Below, piece after piece: positions 22,418 to 24,085 of a DNA stretch of 24,085 nucleotides. A program made the position numbers and the translations under genes. Origin of the DNA: Prevotellaceae bacterium UBA1743 (GTDB taxonomy: Bacteria > Bacteroidota > Bacteroidia > Bacteroidales > Bacteroidaceae); NCBI GenBank assembly GCA_002314945.1, contig DCHV01000013.1:60061-84145 (forward strand), written 5' to 3'. Each line of letters begins with the position of its first letter. Position 1 is the first letter of the stretch. The notes beneath the pieces were generated by a model. That model worked only from the letters and a program-made list of their open reading frames with translations, had not been told where the DNA came from and ran no database searches.

Positions 22418-22932
22418 TAAACTATGATTTGAATAAGATAAAGGCCATCATTTTCGATGTGGATGGTGTGCTCAGTGCCAATACCGTGTCTATGGACAGC
22501 GATGGTCAACCTCATCGTACGGTCAATATCAAGGATGGGTATGCGATGCAGTTGGCAGTCAAGATGGGGCTTCATCTTGCTATTATCACAGGCGCTCGGG
22601 TGGAATCTGTCAGACATCGGTACGAAATGTTGGGGCTGCAGGATATTTTCATCGGATGCTCAGTCAAGATAGAGACGTACGACAAGTTGCTTGCTCAGTA
22701 TGGACTCACCGACGAACAGGTGTTGTACATGGGTGATGATATTCCCGACTACGAGGTGATGTCGCGTTGCGGATGTCCGTGTTGTCCAGCCGACGCATGT
22801 CCCGAGATTTGTGACATTAGTGTATATATAAGTCATATCCAGGGAGGTATGGGATGTGCTCGCGATGTGATAGAACAAGTACTGAGAGCACAAGGTAAAT
22901 GGATGGCCGATCGAAAAGCCTTCGGTTGGTAG
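22414..22932 (+). CDS. kdsC: KdsC-type HAD phosphatase (KDO 8-phosphate phosphatase)
   Basis: Expected to remove phosphate from 3-deoxy-D-manno-octulosonate 8-phosphate, giving KDO for the lipid A core. 172 residues, a capless C0 HAD of the tetrameric KdsC family. IIFDVDGVLS has the nucleophile Asp15 and Asp17, then IKDGYAMQLA, IITGARVESV (Thr59 of motif II), Lys85 and MGDDIPDYEVM (metal Asp108-109). The KdsC-like length and motif spacing support this assignment, although a close paralogue acting on another 8-phosphate sugar cannot be excluded. A cluster of six cysteines at 119-133 is notable. Translation is coupled to the DUF2520 gene upstream. Confidence 0.88.
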   Translation: MINYDLNKIKAIIFDVDGVLSANTVSMDSDGQPHRTVNIKDGYAMQLAVKMGLHLAIITGARVESVRHRYEMLGLQDIFIGCSVKIETYDKLLAQYGLTDEQVLYMGDDIPDYEVMSRCGCPCCPADACPEICDISVYISHIQGGMGCARDVIEQVLRAQGKWMADRKAFGW

Positions 22933-22950
22933 ATAAATGAATAGAGAGTG

Positions 22951-23520
22951 ATGAAATACGATTTGATATTAGCCTCCAACTCCCCACGTCGGAAAGAACT
23001 GCTTTCTGGTCTTGGCTTGGATTTTCAGGTGCGTGTGATGCAGGGTATTGATGAAAGTTATCCAGCAGAACTTTCTGCCGAAGAAATTCCAATTTTCATC
23101 AGTCGCCAGAAGGCTGCAGCATATTCGCTGACAGCCAATGAACTACTGATTACAGCAGACACTATCGTATATCTCGAAGGCCAGGTTTTGGGGAAACCCA
23201 AGGATGATGCCGAGGCGCGTCTGATGTTGCAGAGTCTGCGGGGAAAAACTCATCAAGTGGTTACTGGCGTCACTTTGCGTACCTTGCAGTGGCAAGACTC
23301 GTTTGCGACTGTTACCCAGGTGACCTTTGCCAATCTTACTGACGAAGAAATAGACTATTACGTCCGCCAATACAGACCCTTTGACAAGGCTGGCGCATAC
23401 GGTATTCAGGAATGGATCGGCTATGTGGGAGTCACTCGTCTCGAGGGCTCGTATTTCAATGTGATGGGACTCCCTGTCCAACGTTTATATTCGGAATTGA
23501 AAAAACATGATGTTATATGA
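22951..23520 (+). CDS. maf: Maf-like nucleotide pyrophosphatase
   Basis: Hydrolyses nucleoside triphosphates to monophosphates; members either remove dTTP/UTP or modified nucleotides, and Maf in some bacteria affects septum formation. 189 residues from the ATG at 22951; a GTG three bases earlier adds one residue. LILASNSPRRKELL (5-18), DESYPAELSAEEI, the conserved ITADTIVYLEGQVLGKP, HQVVTGVTL, PFDKAGAYGIQEW and GSYFNVMGLPVQRLY are all present, so it looks active. The gap to kdsC is 18 bases, and its stop overlaps the next ATG (ATGA). Confidence 0.95.
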   Translation: MKYDLILASNSPRRKELLSGLGLDFQVRVMQGIDESYPAELSAEEIPIFISRQKAAAYSLTANELLITADTIVYLEGQVLGKPKDDAEARLMLQSLRGKTHQVVTGVTLRTLQWQDSFATVTQVTFANLTDEEIDYYVRQYRPFDKAGAYGIQEWIGYVGVTRLEGSYFNVMGLPVQRLYSELKKHDVI

Positions 23521-24026
23521 AGACTAAATTATTGTTGTTGCCCTTGATGGCATGTCTGTTTGCCCTCGTGGCTTGTGAAGAGAAAGATTATAGCAGTTAT
23601 CCCCCTACTTGGAAGGGCTTCGCTTTGAGCTCGAATACAGTTTCTCCTGGTGATACACTTGTTGTTACAGCATTGCAGGATCAAAAGGGACGCCATATCG
23701 AAGGAACCAAATATACATGGAAACTGTCTTGCTCCGTAATCGATGCCCAAGGAGAAACACAACCATACACCTACGAAAAGACCGTCTCTACCAATTATGA
23801 TGGAACAGACAATGGCGATCCCACCTTTGTGTTCCATATTCCAGATTCAGCAGTAGCAGGTCGTGGTACGATCAATTTTGTAGCTAAATACAGTTATTAC
23901 GGCAACGGAATTCAGGTGAGTCAAGGTACTACATACAAGGATGATGCTGCACGTGGTTATATCACCTCCACTTCCAGTACTTTGTATGGCGGAGCCAGCG
24001 GAAGTGTCAATTTTACGATTCGTTAA
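23517..24026 (+). CDS. Lipoprotein of unknown function
   Basis: 169 residues with a type II signal peptide, MKTKLLLLPLMACLFALVAC, Cys20 being the lipidation site, followed by EEKDYSSYPP. The acidic residues after Cys are compatible with surface display in Bacteroidetes. The mature part is Thr/Ser-rich and likely a small beta-sandwich: SPGDTLVVTALQDQKGRHI, KYTWKLSCSV and an end GSVNFTIR. I do not recognise the family. It shares ATGA with maf, so it is the last gene seen of this operon. The 59 bases after it contain no clear terminator. Confidence 0.8.
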   Translation: MKTKLLLLPLMACLFALVACEEKDYSSYPPTWKGFALSSNTVSPGDTLVVTALQDQKGRHIEGTKYTWKLSCSVIDAQGETQPYTYEKTVSTNYDGTDNGDPTFVFHIPDSAVAGRGTINFVAKYSYYGNGIQVSQGTTYKDDAARGYITSTSSTLYGGASGSVNFTIR

Positions 24027-24085
24027 TCTGCGAGATAATTACATACAAGTTTCGCATGTATCCTATGTATATGTCAGTTAAGATT

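Noticed and set aside
24027..24085. Terminator or repeat after the last lipoprotein gene
   Set aside because: Only short AT-rich partial inverted repeats are seen; nothing distinct enough to call.

Overview
The window reads as chromosomal DNA of a Bacteroidales bacterium, most likely from the Prevotellaceae or Bacteroidaceae. Supporting signs are: nine promoters ending in the Bacteroidetes -7 element TAnnTTTG, several with a TTTG-like -33 element 19-21 bp upstream; starts without clear Shine-Dalgarno sequences; an ACT-less SerA with the Bacteroidetes active site; DUF4270, HU/SPOR and DUF1080 proteins; and a carboxypeptidase-regulatory-domain TonB receptor. The genus is not settled. There is no phage, insertion sequence, CRISPR array or plasmid gene. 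Most of the window is housekeeping and envelope functions.

Layout. 1-399: gene-free, with a strong leftward promoter, part of a candidate structured RNA that runs off the window, and a rightward promoter. 400-1815 (+): an unknown 184-aa protein and a secreted GH25 lysozyme. 1794-4694 (-): three overlapping glycosyltransferase genes, divergent from a Wzx-type flippase at 4815-6317 (+); together these suggest a small surface-polysaccharide locus. 6314-6763: a bidirectional hairpin, then tRNA-Cys and tRNA-Pro on the minus strand, each with its own promoter. 6928-10784 (+): serC, serA, a DUF1015 protein and an IMPACT/YigZ protein, probably one operon centred on phosphoserine synthesis.

10785-10958 is a structured gap holding a second copy of the element at position 1. 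10959-15660 (-): a tight five-gene operon encoding a half-length starch-synthase-like protein, a DUF4270 lipoprotein, an HU-like/SPOR membrane protein, a zinc-ribbon FHA protein and a Cof-type HAD phosphatase. 15829-17018 (+): panC-panD for pantothenate, ending at a strong bidirectional terminator. 17114-18524 (-): methylmalonyl-CoA epimerase followed by a secreted DUF1080 protein. 18635-21019 (-): a TonB-dependent receptor without a SusD partner. 21105-24026 (+): nitroreductase, DUF2520, KdsC, Maf and a lipoprotein, in one tightly coupled operon.

The most interesting signal is non-coding. A 33-34 nt block is conserved at 29 of 34 aligned columns between positions 1-33 (read on the minus strand) and 10864-10897 (read on the plus strand). 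In both places it directly abuts a hairpin whose sequence differs but whose pairing is kept. This looks like an unrecognised structured RNA or a dispersed element. Other points worth attention are the DUF1015 protein inside the serine operon, the half GT5 protein without its sugar-nucleotide loop, and the HU-SPOR/FHA pair in the five-gene operon.
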